Assembly: GCA_026182355.1 (NCBI GenBank)
Contig: JAPFBL010000233.1
Location: forward strand, 1,240,001 to 1,304,000
DNA length: 64,000 nt
Direction of reading: 5' to 3'
Origin: Hermatobates lingyangjiaoensis
Lineage: Eukaryota > Arthropoda > Insecta > Hemiptera > Hermatobatidae
Translations under genes and position numbers: made by a program
Notes under the pieces: model-generated
Told to the model about the DNA's origin: nothing
Database searches by the model: none
Seen by the model: the letters and a program-made list of their open reading frames with translations, nothing else
Part shown: piece by piece, positions 30,895-42,578 of the stretch
Position numbering within the stretch: the stretch's first letter is position 1
How the letters are laid out: each line of letters starts with the position of its first letter

Positions 30895-30929
30895 CAAATC
30901 AGAATAATCCTAATTCAGTTGGACACTCT
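30859..30929 (-). ncRNA. Hammerhead-like motif with an extra hairpin
   Basis: Minus strand: UUGAUGA, AUA-cagcc-UAU, GAAA, ACCGGU, C, GGACGACUCU. The partner of GGACGACUCU is AGAGUGUCC, but about 24 nt containing another hairpin (AAUUAG/CUGAUU) lie between it and UUGAUGA. Outer arms (CCGTCATAC.T / ATGACGG) close the structure. Confidence 0.45.
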
Positions 30930-31489
30930 GAACAGAATACAAGGTATGACGGAGATTTATATTATTTATCTAAACTATCCAAACTTAGGACAAACATTTT
31001 TCTGTTTTATTTGTGTATAACAAAATTCCAATAAATTTTATTTATCAATATAGAAAAAACGTTAGTTATATTATACGATATATTAGGCACAGCTAGTGGC
31101 CTGAAGATAGCGCTGTTTAATAAACTTTAGTTTAATAAATTTGGTTCTTATTTAATATAAATTCATATATTTCATTGTCTTATGTTTAATATTTGCAACA
31201 ATGCAAACAAAAATTGCAAGTTCAACTTTGTTTAACATAATAGAACACTTTTTGTAGCTTTTGATTCAAAAAAACAATTTCTGTGAGCATCACACTCTAT
31301 ACATATTAAGTTTTAACTGAAAATCTATAATCAAATGCTTTTTAAATAGTGTTTCAATAGTGTGGACAGATTTTTTTCACTACAACAAAAATACAACTTT
31401 TTTTATATTAAAAATTATTTTAAAATTGCAATTTTTTAAAAGTGTAATTTTCGTTCTGAGCTCGTTGGGTTCACACACACAAGCACGCA

Positions 31490-31615
31490 GATAGATAAAA
31501 ACATAGATTGATAGATAGAGAGTGAGATAAATAGATAGATAGAGAGTGAGTGAGTGAGAGAGAGTGAGAGAGAGAGAGAGAGATTGAGAGAGAGAAGAGA
31601 GAAGAGAGAATACCT
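31490..31615. repeat. (GATA)n and (GA)n microsatellite
   Basis: GATA units pass into GA-rich repeats. Reading frames over it encode only Ser/Leu/Tyr repeats and are not genes. Confidence 0.85.
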
Positions 31616-31804
31616 CAAAACGTTCAAAACTCGATTTCAAAATTTTAGCCCGAATAACATACTTCTACTTCTTGATATTTTATATTGAGATTACATGTAA
31701 ATACGAAGTGGGTATGTGATGTAATTATGCAAAGGAAAAGCATAGTAAGTAAATGTAACATACATTTTTAAATAGTCTGGTCCATTTTGATTCAGAATTT
31801 AAAT

Positions 31805-32458
31805 CAGTGGGTCCAATCTTTTTTATTCCTGCATCCCTTAAAAAAATTGGCTCTGACTTCGCATCCACTACTTTTTATACTTTGTTCAAGTATAAAAGAT
31901 ATGGACTCATACTAAATTTTATCAAATGAAGATATTTATTTCACTCTTAATATATGTAAAAAAAAATCAGACTTTTAGACAAGAAACATCACAGTTTGAA
32001 TAAACTTTACGAAAATAATAACTCCTGTTTTTAAGTATATGTAAAATAGTAAAATCAAGAAATAACTTCGAACTGCTTTGAAGGAAATTTAATTTTGTAA
32101 TATATAAAAAAAATCAAACATAAAAACTAGAAAAAATATTCCAGATTAACATTTGAATATACCTGACAAAAAATAATTTGTCTCTTGAAATATGTACAAG
32201 ATAATGAAATCAAAAGTGCTGTTTTTTTTTTTTTTTTTTTTTTTATTAACATACTAAGTCAGGATTTCCCTGACGTTATCAACCTAAGCTTTTAAAAATT
32301 TCCTTAGAATTTTCTTAAAAAATATCAAATTCTTAAAAGTGCTAAAAATTTTCTTAGACTAAAGAAATTTCTTGAAGTTACAGCTCTGCTTCACACACCC
32401 CCTGGAATGATGTCTCACACCCCCAGGAGGTGCGAGTAATCCTGGTTAGGAACCCTTG
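31805..32458. mobile_element. Non-autonomous hAT-like element
   Basis: Terminal inverted repeats CAGTGGGTCCAATC / GGTTAGGAACCCTTG (imperfect) bound 654 bp. The flanks ATTTAAAT and ATATAAAT agree at 7 of 8 positions, as for an 8 bp hAT target duplication. The right end includes CACCTCCTGGGGGTGTGAG-type subterminal sequence. There is no transposase. A poly(T) run lies at about 32222-32245. Confidence 0.75.
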
Positions 32459-32459
32459 A

Positions 32460-33150
32460 TATAAATGGTTATCTTAAGGGTTTATCTCTGAAAACTTAGA
32501 GGGGTATTAAATCAAAGAGAATAATCATGCTACTGTGTTATATATGAATTTAATCCAGTTCGTCTTATTATTTTCAGCATTGAAATAACATTTAGTAGTT
32601 TATAACATGCTTTTATCACAATAAATGTTTTTATTGGATACCAGTGAATTGCTGTGAGTCCCCAAACTACAATCAAAGTACAGAAAGTAAAGAGAGAAGT
32701 GAATGTATTTTGTTGACCATTTGAAAAGACCCCGAAACTTATACGAAACTCCTAGCACTTAAGCCTTTACGGTAATCCTCTAGCTGGATGAGAGCGAATA
32801 CAGAGTAAAACTTCTTAAACTAAGTTTTAAAGCGTTAGATCTTGTGGTGGAAACTGCTAATTCACCGATTTATCGTAAATGGCAAAAAAAAAATCAATTT
32901 TATACCCTTAAAAATAATAATTGTTAGTAGTAGAAATGAAAAAAATGAACACATATGTGTTATTTACTTATTTTGAAAATCAGAGAAAAAGTTTTTTTAC
33001 AAAGTAGTATTGTTATCACATCAACGTAATTTACTATTAGTTTATTAAATAATCAAATTATAAATTCTAATAGGGTAAGTCAAAGTGACATATCTGCTTA
33101 TGGTGTGAAGATAGAAACGGGGATGTGTTGTAGTGAATAGCAATACATTA
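32460..33150. other. Anonymous sequence
   Basis: No gene or element recognised. Confidence 0.4.
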
Positions 33151-33328
33151 GAGGGGACGCATTAGATTAGAGAACACATTAATCACATTGGACCACAAAT
33201 TCACATTGGAGAACACATTGGAGGGGACGCATTAGAATTAGAGGACACATTAATCACATTGGACCACACATTCACATTGGAGAACACATTGGAGGGGACG
33301 CATTAGAATTAGAGAACACATTAATCAT
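33151..33328 (+). repeat. 70-71 bp tandem repeat, about 2.5 copies
   Basis: Units start with GAGGGGACGCATTAGA at 33151, 33221 and 33292 and contain repeated ACATTGGA..ACAC words. The array ends about 30 bp before the R1-like coding region. It is not open in any frame and is read as target or 5' junction sequence. Confidence 0.85.
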
Positions 33329-33360
33329 TATATTTAAAAAACTATATCTATAAGAAAACG

Positions 33361-34017
33361 GTCAGAGCAATTTCAAGGGTCAAATCACCCTACTCCTCAC
33401 AAAGGAGGGCCTTACTGCAGACCACCAAAGCGTACAGAACTGCACCTACTCTGGCGATACAAATAATTGCTGGTCAGATGCCCCTAGATATTAAGGTTAA
33501 ACTTATTTCTGATTGTTATGCCATCGGGAAGGGGCATCAGACAAGATGGATTCCGGTGGATAATTCCGGAGGAGTGCCTGAGAGGTTGGTGATTGCAAAG
33601 CGCTGGGCGATGAATTGTTGGCAGGAGCGGTGGGCAGGTGGTTCCACTGGTCGCTGGACTACGATGTTTTTTCCATCTGTGGCGATGAGACTTCGCATTG
33701 GCGACCCAGAGTTTGACCATTGGTTGGCGCAAGTGGTAAGCGGTCACGGGGATTTTTTGAGCTATCTCCACCGGTTCAAGAGGGCCGAAGATCCCACCAG
33801 CCCATGCGGGGGAGCTCATGAGACCATAGCACATATTCTAGAGGAATGTAATAGGTTTGCCGGGCCTAGGTTTCATTTAGAAATTAAGACTGGTCACTTC
33901 GTCGCTCAGTTGTACCCTCAGGCATTCAAGGGTAGGTTTGCTGCCGCCTTCAAGGAATTTGTGTATGACATTGGAAGATTAAAGAACGCTAAATTTCCTG
34001 CTCTGACGTCCTTGTGA
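33361..34017 (+). pseudogene. R1-like non-LTR retrotransposon, C-terminal part
   Basis: The frame is open from about 33361 (VRAISRVKSPYSS, TAPTLAIQIIAGQMPLDIK) to the stop at 34017. It contains the post-RT linker, VSGHGDFLSYLHRF and the zinc-binding CGGAHETIAHILEEC, then FKEFVYDIGRLKNAKFPAL. This order is typical of the C-terminus of R1/LOA-type polyproteins. The copy is 5' truncated, with no RT core or endonuclease. A methionine at 33478 is internal, not a start. Confidence 0.87.
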
Positions 34018-34500
34018 TTACTCTTCTGGTTTTCTGACTGTAGTGTTTTTGTTTTGTTTTGTTTATATGTTGTGTGATGTCTGTCGTGGATGCCCGCCTC
34101 CGCGAGGTCCACCTTGGGCACCCCGGGGATTGCTGGGGGAGTGGCCCTTTTTGTCGCTTCGCCTGCACTCCGCGGTGTGGCTGAAGGGCACCACGTAAAA
34201 AACATCGATCTGCTCTGCTTTGTTCCATATTATGGTTGGAAGGCTTTGGTGTATGGTAATAAATCAAAACAGGTCAAATCACCCTGTGGTGTCGTGGGGC
34301 CCACCTCCGCGAGGTCCACCTTGGGCGCATCTGCGGCTCGTTAGAACCCTTCAAATATAAGAGAGTTGTAGTGGGGCTTCCTGATGTGGCTAAAGGGTCT
34401 TAAGTTAAAAAGCATCAATCTGTTGTGCTTTGCTCATGGAATGGCTTAAAGGTTGATAGACATGATTACAAATCAAAACAAGTCAAATCACCCTATTGAC
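34018..34500 (+). repeat. R1-like 3' UTR with internal tandem duplication
   Basis: About 34098-34290 and 34305-34496 are related: both hold a CCTCCGCGAGGTCCACCTTG block, an AT-rich middle and AATCAAAACA.GTCAAATCACCCT. The GTCAAATCACCCT word also occurs at about 33380, near the 5' truncation. The GC-rich block is shared with the minus-strand relic at 5.8 kb. Confidence 0.75.
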
Positions 34501-34775
34501 TCTGATATCAGAGTCAAATGTCACATAGCAACTTTAATTTACGTCAGATAACAAATCTCCAGTCATATTTGGTTAAATTCATATAAACTGCTTGGACTTC
34601 TATTTTTAATGGACACATTCTTATCTAGCCTCAATTACATTTCACATTCAATTTTCCATGCTTTTTCAAGTATTTTCAAATTTCTGTACTTTTTTTTTCT
34701 TCCGAATAACATAAATTATCATGGGGTAATTCGCATGAGAGCAGAATGCCCCCCCCCCCTCTCTCTCTCTCTCTC

Positions 34776-34778
<3 letters not shown>

Positions 34779-34807
<29 letters not shown>
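34779..34807. repeat. (CT)n/(TA)n tract
   Basis: C-rich and CT repeats at 34750-34778 pass into a TA run. Confidence 0.85.
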
Positions 34808-34810
<3 letters not shown>

Positions 34811-35300
34811 ACGGTATGTTTTGGCCTGCTGTCAACAGTTAGGTTAGGTTTTGTTTTTTGTTCATTATAAAGTTCATTATGTATTACTAATAGTGTTTAT
34901 TTAAATTAAATGTGTTGTGTGATAAAGTAAATGAAATTGAGATAACCTAGCTGTTCTAGAAAGTTTTTGTGAGATTATATATATGGTACGTCTTGGTATG
35001 ATATCAACCACTAAGCCTACCCTACCCACCATTAGGATACCACTTATCAGTTTTACCGATTTCCGGAATTTTCTGTTTCCAGACCTATCTCGGTCCTTAT
35101 TAATACGGAAATTCGAGGATCGAGTGAACTTCAAATGTTTGAACTTTATCCAAACCATCTCTAGCTTAGCTGAAAGATATCACTAATTAAATCGGGTCTT
35201 GGAAATACTAAAATCTTACCTACGATCATTACAACAATTAGTATTTTTTGTGAATCATAAGTATTTTGCTTGTCATTTTATTTCACTAAAATATGTAATT
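34808..35300. other. Unassigned stretch between TA tract and hammerhead-like motif
   Basis: A 67-codon plus frame at 34983-35186 (ending FIQTISSLAERYH) lies about 125 bp upstream of the hammerhead-like motif, a position similar to PLE 3' coding ends at 46 and 53 kb. No endonuclease motif is visible, so the assignment stays open. Confidence 0.3.
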
Positions 35301-35310
35301 TCTTCATTTT

Positions 35311-35353
35311 GACTGAAGATGTCTGCTACAAAGCTAGCAAACATATCCGTCAC
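35311..35353 (+). ncRNA. Hammerhead-like motif, weak
   Basis: CUGAAGA followed by U, UGC/GCA-type pairing, CAAAC for GAAAC, ACAUAU and CCGUCA. UGAC/GUCA could form stem I. An AUG overlaps the core A, as in other B families (MSATKLANIS). Core changes make this uncertain. Confidence 0.35.
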
Positions 35354-35430
35354 TTACCATTTACAATTATCTTTTTCCTTTATTAAGTACATTTGCTTAT
35401 TTCAGTAAATAAGTAAAATAAATAAATAAA

Positions 35431-35956
35431 GCAGATTGGTTTGGAGGGGCGTCCACAAACAAGAACTGCATCCAAATAATACAGAATAAATGTGCTCGCC
35501 TTATAGCTAGGGCTCCATGGTACGCCAGAAATGTTGATATTCAACATGATTTGAGTTTGGAATCTATCTATTCCTACATTGCTCGACTTGCAAGTAATGA
35601 AGACAAAAAACTGTCAACCCATCTAAATCTCCTTGTTCGGGAAGTAAATCCTACTCTTAACCTTTCCTAATCCCACCAGCCTCAAAGTTTCCTACTTAAA
35701 CTAAAAATGACGACCACATGACTCCAAAAGTATACAGTACCTCAGAGAATGCAAAGCCTGAAGACCAAACGACCACGAAGACGACACATTTCCTTACTGA
35801 CTGACTCCCCCATTCTTGACAATGTTTACTGACCTAACAAAAACAACAGGATAAGAATCTAGGAGTAGTGGGCCTCTGGTCCGGAACTGCTATTTACGAC
35901 ATGCACTGTTGTGCATGGTAATATTCGTTGGACGTTGGTTTAAATAAATAAAAATT
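35431..35956 (+). pseudogene. Jockey-like non-LTR 3' end
   Basis: The open frame 35431-35670 encodes ADWFGGASTNKNCIQIIQNK, CARLIARAPWYARN, DIQHDLSLESI and a THLNLLVREVNP tail. This is the canonical C-terminus of Jockey-type RTs and is comparable with the relic at 21.1 kb. The 3' UTR runs to an AAATAAATAAAAATTG terminus near 35956. The 5' truncation falls on an ATAAATAAATAAA run, so both ends lie in similar A-rich sequence. Confidence 0.83.
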
Positions 35957-35959
35957 GAT

Positions 35960-37800
35960 AGTAAGCATATGTACAGGTATGGTAAAAACAATTTATTTAT
36001 AGATTTATGATTATCATTTAGTCTCGTAATATCGAAGAACTGGATAAATAAGTAAATTAAATTTCTGAAGGTATAATGTCAAGATTTCATGGATTCGTAC
36101 ATTTTTTTTTTTCAATTTAAACGGTAAAAAATCTAACAAAAAAACTACATTAATATGAGACTTCAAATGCTGGAAGTATCGTTGTATTATAATGGACTCG
36201 CGTTGACAGAAATTATTACAAAAAAAAAAAAAAGAAAAAAGGAAAATAGTTGGGTCAATTAGAGTGAAATTTGTATAAAAAGAAATGACGAAAAAAAAAA
36301 GATAAAGGGTTAGAGGTCAGCAGTCTGATGGTTTTATAAATGGCACGTGTCAGGCTTATCTTCCCCATCTGGTGCAAAACGTAATGTCCCCTCCGTCCAC
36401 TGTAATTGCTGTCGTTCCACTGCCATCCTGATCATCGCATGTAAACGACCCTGTTAACTTTCCCCCTCTCAAAATCCTTTCAAGCAGGAGAGGGTGCAAG
36501 CTTCATAGTAGCTTAATAAAATACAGTTTTTTTTTTTTTTATTTAGCAAGACCCGTTATAAGGACAGAAATACAATGCTTTGCTTTAAATAAAAGGGAAG
36601 AGAACACAATATATATTGTCACATTGAAGTGTTGAAATTTCTTAATTACTTTACTGAGATATTAGTATGGAATAATGATGAACTTGCTATTCACCTTTAC
36701 TTACTATATTATTATCAACAGAGGCTTCTCTAAGGAAAATGGTTGAAATACTGTTCCTAAAAATAGTAAATATTTTGTAAAACAGATTGATATACTCGAG
36801 AGCTAAGAAAAAAAAAATTCCTATTTTGTAATTGCTAATTTGTTCCTACAATCAGCAACAGTGGCGTAGCAATTTTAATGTTATTTTGACAACCGGGGTA
36901 TTCGTAAGATTTGACCACCCCCCCCCCCCCCCCCCAAATGCAGGCCGCTGATAAACCGTTAACCTTCAAAATTCCAGGAAGACCTCAAAATATCTATTTT
37001 CATGAAATTACAATCAAGGATCTAATTTTAGACTACTGTTATTATTGCCAGACTTTCATCTTATTACAGTAATACGTAGACACACACAATCACATCAAAG
37101 AAAACAAAAGATTTTTAAAAACAAAAATCTATTCAAATTAAAATCATCAAAAAATGTTAAAATATATTAACGGGCTACACAAAACAAATATAATTTTTAT
37201 ATAAGTGTGTTTTTCATTTGCAAATTTGTGATTCACCATTAAAAAATCATACAAAAAGTTTTTAATTAAAAATTGAAACCAGACATAAATATTCATTAAA
37301 TAAATCTCCTTCGAACATCTGAGGATCAGAATGAAAATAGTCATGCTGAGATGGAAGCCATCATACTATTATGAGATCACAGTCTACTGACGTGGAAGTG
37401 ACTGTTCCCTCCAATATCTTTGACAAGTTCTGTTCGATGCACTAACTGGATTAGAACTTGACGAAACTATTCGATAACCCAGCATTGATGGATGCTCTTA
37501 ATAACTTGATTAGAACTAAACACGTAGACTAAATGCAGAAATTAAAAAGTTTAACACAGTTGTAACATGTGAAATAAACATGTAAAAATGAAATATATTT
37601 AATATGGTATTGTAAATAAAAGAACAAATAAAATCCTATTTTGTACAAAATAACTTACAATTATGGTATAATTGTCATACTTACATGTTTAAATTTATTG
37701 AAATATTAATTCAAAATCATGTTCACTATAAATATTATTCAAGAATAAGGCTGCAAGATTAACTCTCAACATTAAAGGCATTAGTTGTGCAATCTGTAAT
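35960..37800. other. Anonymous sequence with homopolymers
   Basis: A poly(C) run lies at about 36916-36935 and several poly(A/T) runs occur. A less AT-rich patch at 36350-36500 shows no coding or RNA signature. Confidence 0.4.
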
Positions 37801-37887
37801 TGTATGGTATTTACTCATTCAGAGGTACAATGGATAAACAAACAAAAGTCTCCACACAAATGGAGTTTTATTCAACAACAAGAACAA

Positions 37888-37919
37888 CGCATTTCGAATA
37901 CATTGAGTTCATCATCAGG
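37888..37919 (-). ncRNA. Hammerhead-like ribozyme, ACGCGU family
   Basis: Minus strand: CUGAUGA, extra U, GAA-cucaaugua-UUC, GAAA, AUGCGU, U, GUU. The core is intact. The palindrome is changed by one base, and stem I next to the core is one pair only. Confidence 0.5.
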
Positions 37920-38038
37920 AAGACACCAAGGATGTGGTGCAAAAGGGTTGGTCCAGTGAAAACAACTGTTATAAAATTTGTTCAGTGATAAGTTTAAATA
38001 TCAATTGTTACCCTTCAGTACCACATCATTGGTGTCTT

Positions 38039-38072
38039 CTTGATGATGAACACAAAGTATTCGAAATGCGTT
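38039..38072 (+). ncRNA. Hammerhead-like ribozyme (inverted partner)
   Basis: UUGAUGA, extra U, GAA-cacaaagua-UUC, GAAA, AUGCGU. The first core C is U. It is the partner of 37888-37919. Confidence 0.45.
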
Positions 38073-38149
38073 GTTCTTGTTGAATAAAACTTCTTTTGTG
38101 TGGAGACTTTTGTTTGTTTATCCATTTTACCTCAGAATGATCAAAGGTA

Positions 38150-38640
38150 TTAGTATTCATAAATAATTCATGTAATTATTTATCTGCAAATATTCAAAAA
38201 CAATAAAACTTAAATTTTAGCTATTAAAATAAATTTTATAAGATAAATGAAATTAATTAGCTCATAGTATTAAATAAACAAAATTGTTTGTTTATAGTGT
38301 AGCGTTGGTATTGACGTTTATGTTATGTTGCAGTTGCCGAAAGGGAGGTCATGTCTACATCAAACTTGTTTTTATATTAATCGGAAAAATAAAAGTTTAA
38401 AAGCCTTTTTGTGTTTATGTTGTGTCCAACAAGATAATAAAGAGCACAGTCTCTAATGGCAAGTGGCTGTTGCTGTAGTGCTGGAATCACTCCATCATTT
38501 ATGGATCTTGTTTTTGTTGAAGATAGCCAATGCTCATTTATGATCGAATGGCTTCAACACCAGTGTATGAGGTAAAATAGTTTATTCATCTCTTAATAAT
38601 TAGTCATTTTTTTTTCTATTTTGCGAAAAATTGTCCTTTT
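38150..38640. other. Anonymous sequence
   Basis: No gene recognised. It borders the PLE RT fragment. Confidence 0.35.
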
Positions 38641-38667
38641 TATGAAGGAAATATGAAGATTATATCA

Positions 38668-39183
38668 CTATAAATTACCTTCCGAAGAGGAAGGGGAATT
38701 ATTGCATCGTTTTAACTGGATATATCGAAATAACAATAAAAACATAACAATAATATTTAACCAGAAGAAAATATGCAACATTTTAATAGAAATGTTATAT
38801 ACACTAAAGCGTAACTCTTTAGGTAACCTATGGATTAGGACATCTAAGAAGGGCAAATTACCACTTACTTCTTCCATTGTGAATTTCATTGTTGGCAATA
38901 ATGAATTAAATTTTATTATGAAATAATCTTTATTTATAGAATTAGGACAGATGGAAAGTATATCGTCAACATATCTATACCATTTTACATGTCTAGGCAA
39001 TATTGAGCTTAACATTTTACTTTCAAAGAATTCCATGTATAAATTACTCTGGAGGGGGGATAAGCAATTACCCATTTCAAGCCAAAATATTTGTGTATAA
39101 TAATTATTTTCAAACTGAAAATGATAATCTACCACACATAACTTAATTAACTCTATTATAGCGGTAGATGTAGATAATAACAA
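38668..39183 (-). pseudogene. Penelope-like reverse transcriptase fragment
   Basis: It encodes VDYHFQFENNYYTQIFWLEM then GNCLSPLQSNLYMEFFESKM (PLE motif MG.PLSP..ANL.ME..E), WYRYVDDILSI with the catalytic YVDD at about residues 71-74, and GNLPFLDVLIHR. After RFSVYN the frame shifts, because the expected YRK.T...Y.H region continues in another frame. Start and end are truncated. The fragment is thus a dead RT palm without the upstream fingers or the endonuclease. Confidence 0.9.
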
Positions 39184-39189
39184 TATTAT

Positions 39190-41035
39190 TAAATTTGGAT
39201 TAGGAGATTACTAATTAGTGTTATTTGCAAAAGGGTATTTTAAAAGTTAAAAAAATATTTATAATTATATTGAATTAGTGTAGTACTATCTATTTTTATT
39301 TGTAAAAGAGTAAAATAAATCAGTGCTTTCTTGTTTAGGGGTGAAATATAATTACATAAGTATTACAAGAAAAATACAAAATCAAAGCCAAATAGATTTC
39401 ACGCAAAAAAATACCTGGAAAGAAACAAATAGTAATTCTGTTAAAATACTAACTTCAGTTTAAAAATTAAATTTAGTAAATACTAATTTAGTTACTAAAT
39501 TTGGTAAATACTAAATTTACGAAACGGTCCACAAGGACTACAAACTTAATTAACTTAACAAACTTTATAACTTAAGAGTTAAGTTATATTTACTCTTTGC
39601 TATTTAAAGTTATATTTAAAAATAAATAATAGATTAGGTTTGGGTATTTTTTTTTTATTTTCTAATGATACTATTATTGAAGATACTATTTTGATAGTAT
39701 CATATAATGATATATGATGTATAATATGATATATAATGATATATATAGTATCATATAATGATATATGATATTATGATACTATTATGGTTTGACGATTTAA
39801 ATCTGTTGGGCAAGTGCAAAATGTTAGTGCTTCAATTGTTTCATCGATTTGCAATTTTAATAACTTTCTACAGGATTAATTGAAGCATATATTGAAAATA
39901 TAACTATCAAATTACATAAGAGTATTGAAGAAATGAAGCCGGTTTGGTGATAAGGTTTAAACGGGAGATTTCTAATTTTAGAAAAAGGTGTTTGTTTCGT
40001 TTGGTAAGTTATGCTGACGAGTGGGATTTGGTTGGTTTCATAAAGCGCTGTTGGATAACACAAGGACGGCTTGAATGAAATTTTTCTTTTGCCTGGAGGC
40101 TCTGGCACTGCCAGTTAGTGACACTTTGCTTCAAGTTAAGACAGTCACATAATAGGGGATTTATATGACAAGATTATAAGTCCAGCCTAACACACTCTTG
40201 GGACGCCTCCCTTGCAAACTTAACTTTTTCCATTCGAGATCTACCATCCTTGCAGGTTAAACGAGTGGAATAAGCAAAATTTATACGGAAAACTTTCCCC
40301 CTAACACAGTCTCTCCCCTTGTGAGTTATATATTTACTTAAGCTGCTTAGCCCTTGATAAAATTTCCCATCTATCTGTCATAAACAAAACTCGGATTGGA
40401 TTTTCAGGAACTAATAACTTCTACATACAAAATAAAAACCCATTTATTCTATATCGAATGAAAACTAATTTTTCACTCACATCAACAACTTTGAAGTATT
40501 AAATTTTTTGAAAAATATTTATAATCAACCAGTATTATATGAAATATAAGTTAGCATTTTTAATATATATTTTTAAACTAAATTTCTTCTGAAGTGTGAG
40601 ATAGGAGAAAAGGAATTGTAGGTCGTCAGGTTATGTGTAGAAGTAGTAAGTAGTAGAAGGTATTCATTTATCTTTATAGATAATATAATCTTTATATATC
40701 CATGATGATTTTCTTAGCCTTTCTGTTTGCATGTACTATCTAAGCTTTCTTCATAGTTAGGTTTGGTAAACGGTAAAAACCGACGGAGACAATGTTGCCA
40801 AATAAATGCCTAGAGCCTTCCAGTTTTACCTTTTCTTACCAGTAAACCTTGTCATTATTCAAAATCTATTCCGTCTTAGTTATCCACTTAGAGTTTACTC
40901 GTAGATAATGAAAAGTTTTACTGGCAAGAGGAGTTTAAAACTAATAGGACCTAGGTTAGGTTACAGTGGAAGTCTGCCACAAGAGAATACAATTGGCCGA
41001 ACATTGGCCCTTGGTCATACACACAAAGAAGACTG
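39190..41035. other. Anonymous AT-rich sequence
   Basis: ATATATGAT-type repeats occur at 39690-39780. No gene or element recognised. Confidence 0.4.
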
Positions 41036-41039
41036 ATTC

Positions 41040-41268
41040 CACATTGGGAGTCCAACATTTTGTCTACCTGAAATGTATTTAGAGTAGGAATCGTTAGCAT
41101 GTACCTGGCATTGCACAGGCTCGGGACCGACGCTTAATGTCCTCCCCGAGGGACTACCTGACCATATTTTTCACCTCCCACGTAAATAAATCCAGGACCA
41201 GAGTGAGTAATGAACCCCGGACCTACCATTTCAGAGGCAAGCACATTTCCACTAGGCTAACCGGCCTA
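41040..41268 (-). repeat. tRNA-derived SINE
   Basis: The minus strand begins with TTAGCCTAGTGGAAATGTGC (A-box region, about 41245-41262) and GGGTTCATTAC (B box, 41206-41216). It continues with CACGTGGGAGGTGAAAAATA, GACATTAAGCGTCGGTCCCG, ATGCCAGGTACATG and CCTACTCTAAATACATTT. It aligns with the 22.5 kb SINE over its whole body. Confidence 0.85.
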
Positions 41269-41269
41269 A

Positions 41270-42575
41270 AGGGAAAATATTTTATTTGGCAACACTGTGT
41301 ACTTATTGAATTGTTTTTTAATATGTATATGTCTATTATTGATGAAAAACGTTTGTGTTTCAGCTATTAAGGCAGTATAATGTCTAGCGTGCGTGCTGTC
41401 AGGAAGGAAGTTTCAAACCTTGGCATAACAATGATATATGAGTATATGGTAGGTGATAGAAAATCCTCCTCGGCCCATTTCTCACAGAAGTCGCAAAGCG
41501 TCAAAAGCTAACGGCAAAATCAATCCTGTACAATGTCAAGCACTCCTTAAACATCCCTTTCCTGATAAAAATTAGTGAGGTAAGTTTTAGATATCCTGAT
41601 ATAAAATCAACCCTACAATAGGACTGAAGCATCACTAAAATGGTGTCAAATAAACAATCAGCCCCAGTTCCACCCCCAAAATAACAGCTGTGTTGAAAAT
41701 GTACTCCTTTAAAGCCTATAAAAATAATATATTTTGAAAGAACATACTTATATACTGATAAACTTTAACCTTCAGATTGTGAAATAATATTATACCTAAC
41801 CTTTAATTTAGAAAACTAGTAAAAATGAATAAAATTATCATGGAAACTTAAAATAATTTAATAAATACTTTTCCTTTACATTTAGGAAACCGTACTTAAT
41901 CAGCTAGTTAACAGTCTAGTTGTCTTAAGTATGCTGAAGGCAAATGCAGAATGACATTAAGCATCTTATTTGATATCTTGGTGAGGGGAAAAATTACAAA
42001 GTAAAAGCACAGAAGTTGAGCCACATTGCAGGAAGGAATAAAACATTTTGTAACTACATTTAGTAACAATTTATGTTATGATTAGTATGTTGGCATATTT
42101 ATAACAAACTATAAAAACCAACCGCTCACCCACACGGCATTAACTTTACCGGTACAGTTCAATGAAAGTTTCTTATACGTTTAAAAATTCAGAACTGCAA
42201 ATAGCATTTTAAAAAGTTTTGACAAATGATTTTATGTTTAAGAATTTCTTGTAACAATTATAACCAACTGTGTTTATAATCTTTTACAACTATTTTTGTA
42301 ACCTCTGTACATGAGGTAAAAGAAACCTGCCATGTGGGCACAGGAGAAGAAAAATGTATGATGTAATTTAATTTTTTATTATGCATAATAAGGTAAATGT
42401 AAGTCATTCGTCAATTCCCAAGACGCGTTTTAAAATTATTATTTAGGAATAAGGTTTGTTACTAATGCAGAATAGATATTTTAGTGATTTATTTTCTAAT
42501 AGTATAAAAGTATAGTAGTTGTTTTTGCGATAGCACTAAGTATATTCAGTTAGAAAAAGAATGCATAAAAACTTC
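41270..42575. other. Anonymous AT-rich sequence
   Basis: No gene or element recognised. Confidence 0.4.
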
Positions 42576-42578
42576 AAG

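Larger units (their letters stand above)
37803..38146. repeat. Foldback of the ACGCGU hammerhead family
   Basis: Arms begin GATAAACAAACAAAAGTCTC and hold the 'CACACAAA..GAAGTTTTATT' leader, a hammerhead each, and GACACCAAGGATGTGGT at the centre side. The family recurs at 57.68-57.93 kb and, decayed, at 10.2 kb. The flanking word GTATTTACTCATT recurs beside all three. Confidence 0.78.

Noticed and set aside
31380..31640. Ser/Leu-rich frame over GA repeats
   Set aside because: It is a product of the GATA/GA microsatellite.
33151..33328. CRISPR-like regular repeats
   Set aside because: The whole 70-71 bp unit repeats, with no unique spacers. It is a eukaryotic tandem repeat.
33484..33834. Minus-strand frame of 116 codons
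   Set aside because: It is the shadow of the R1-like coding region on the plus strand.
34843..34857. TTAGG-like telomeric words (GTTAGGTTAGG)
   Set aside because: Only two units, and not at a repeat array. It is no evidence for a telomere.
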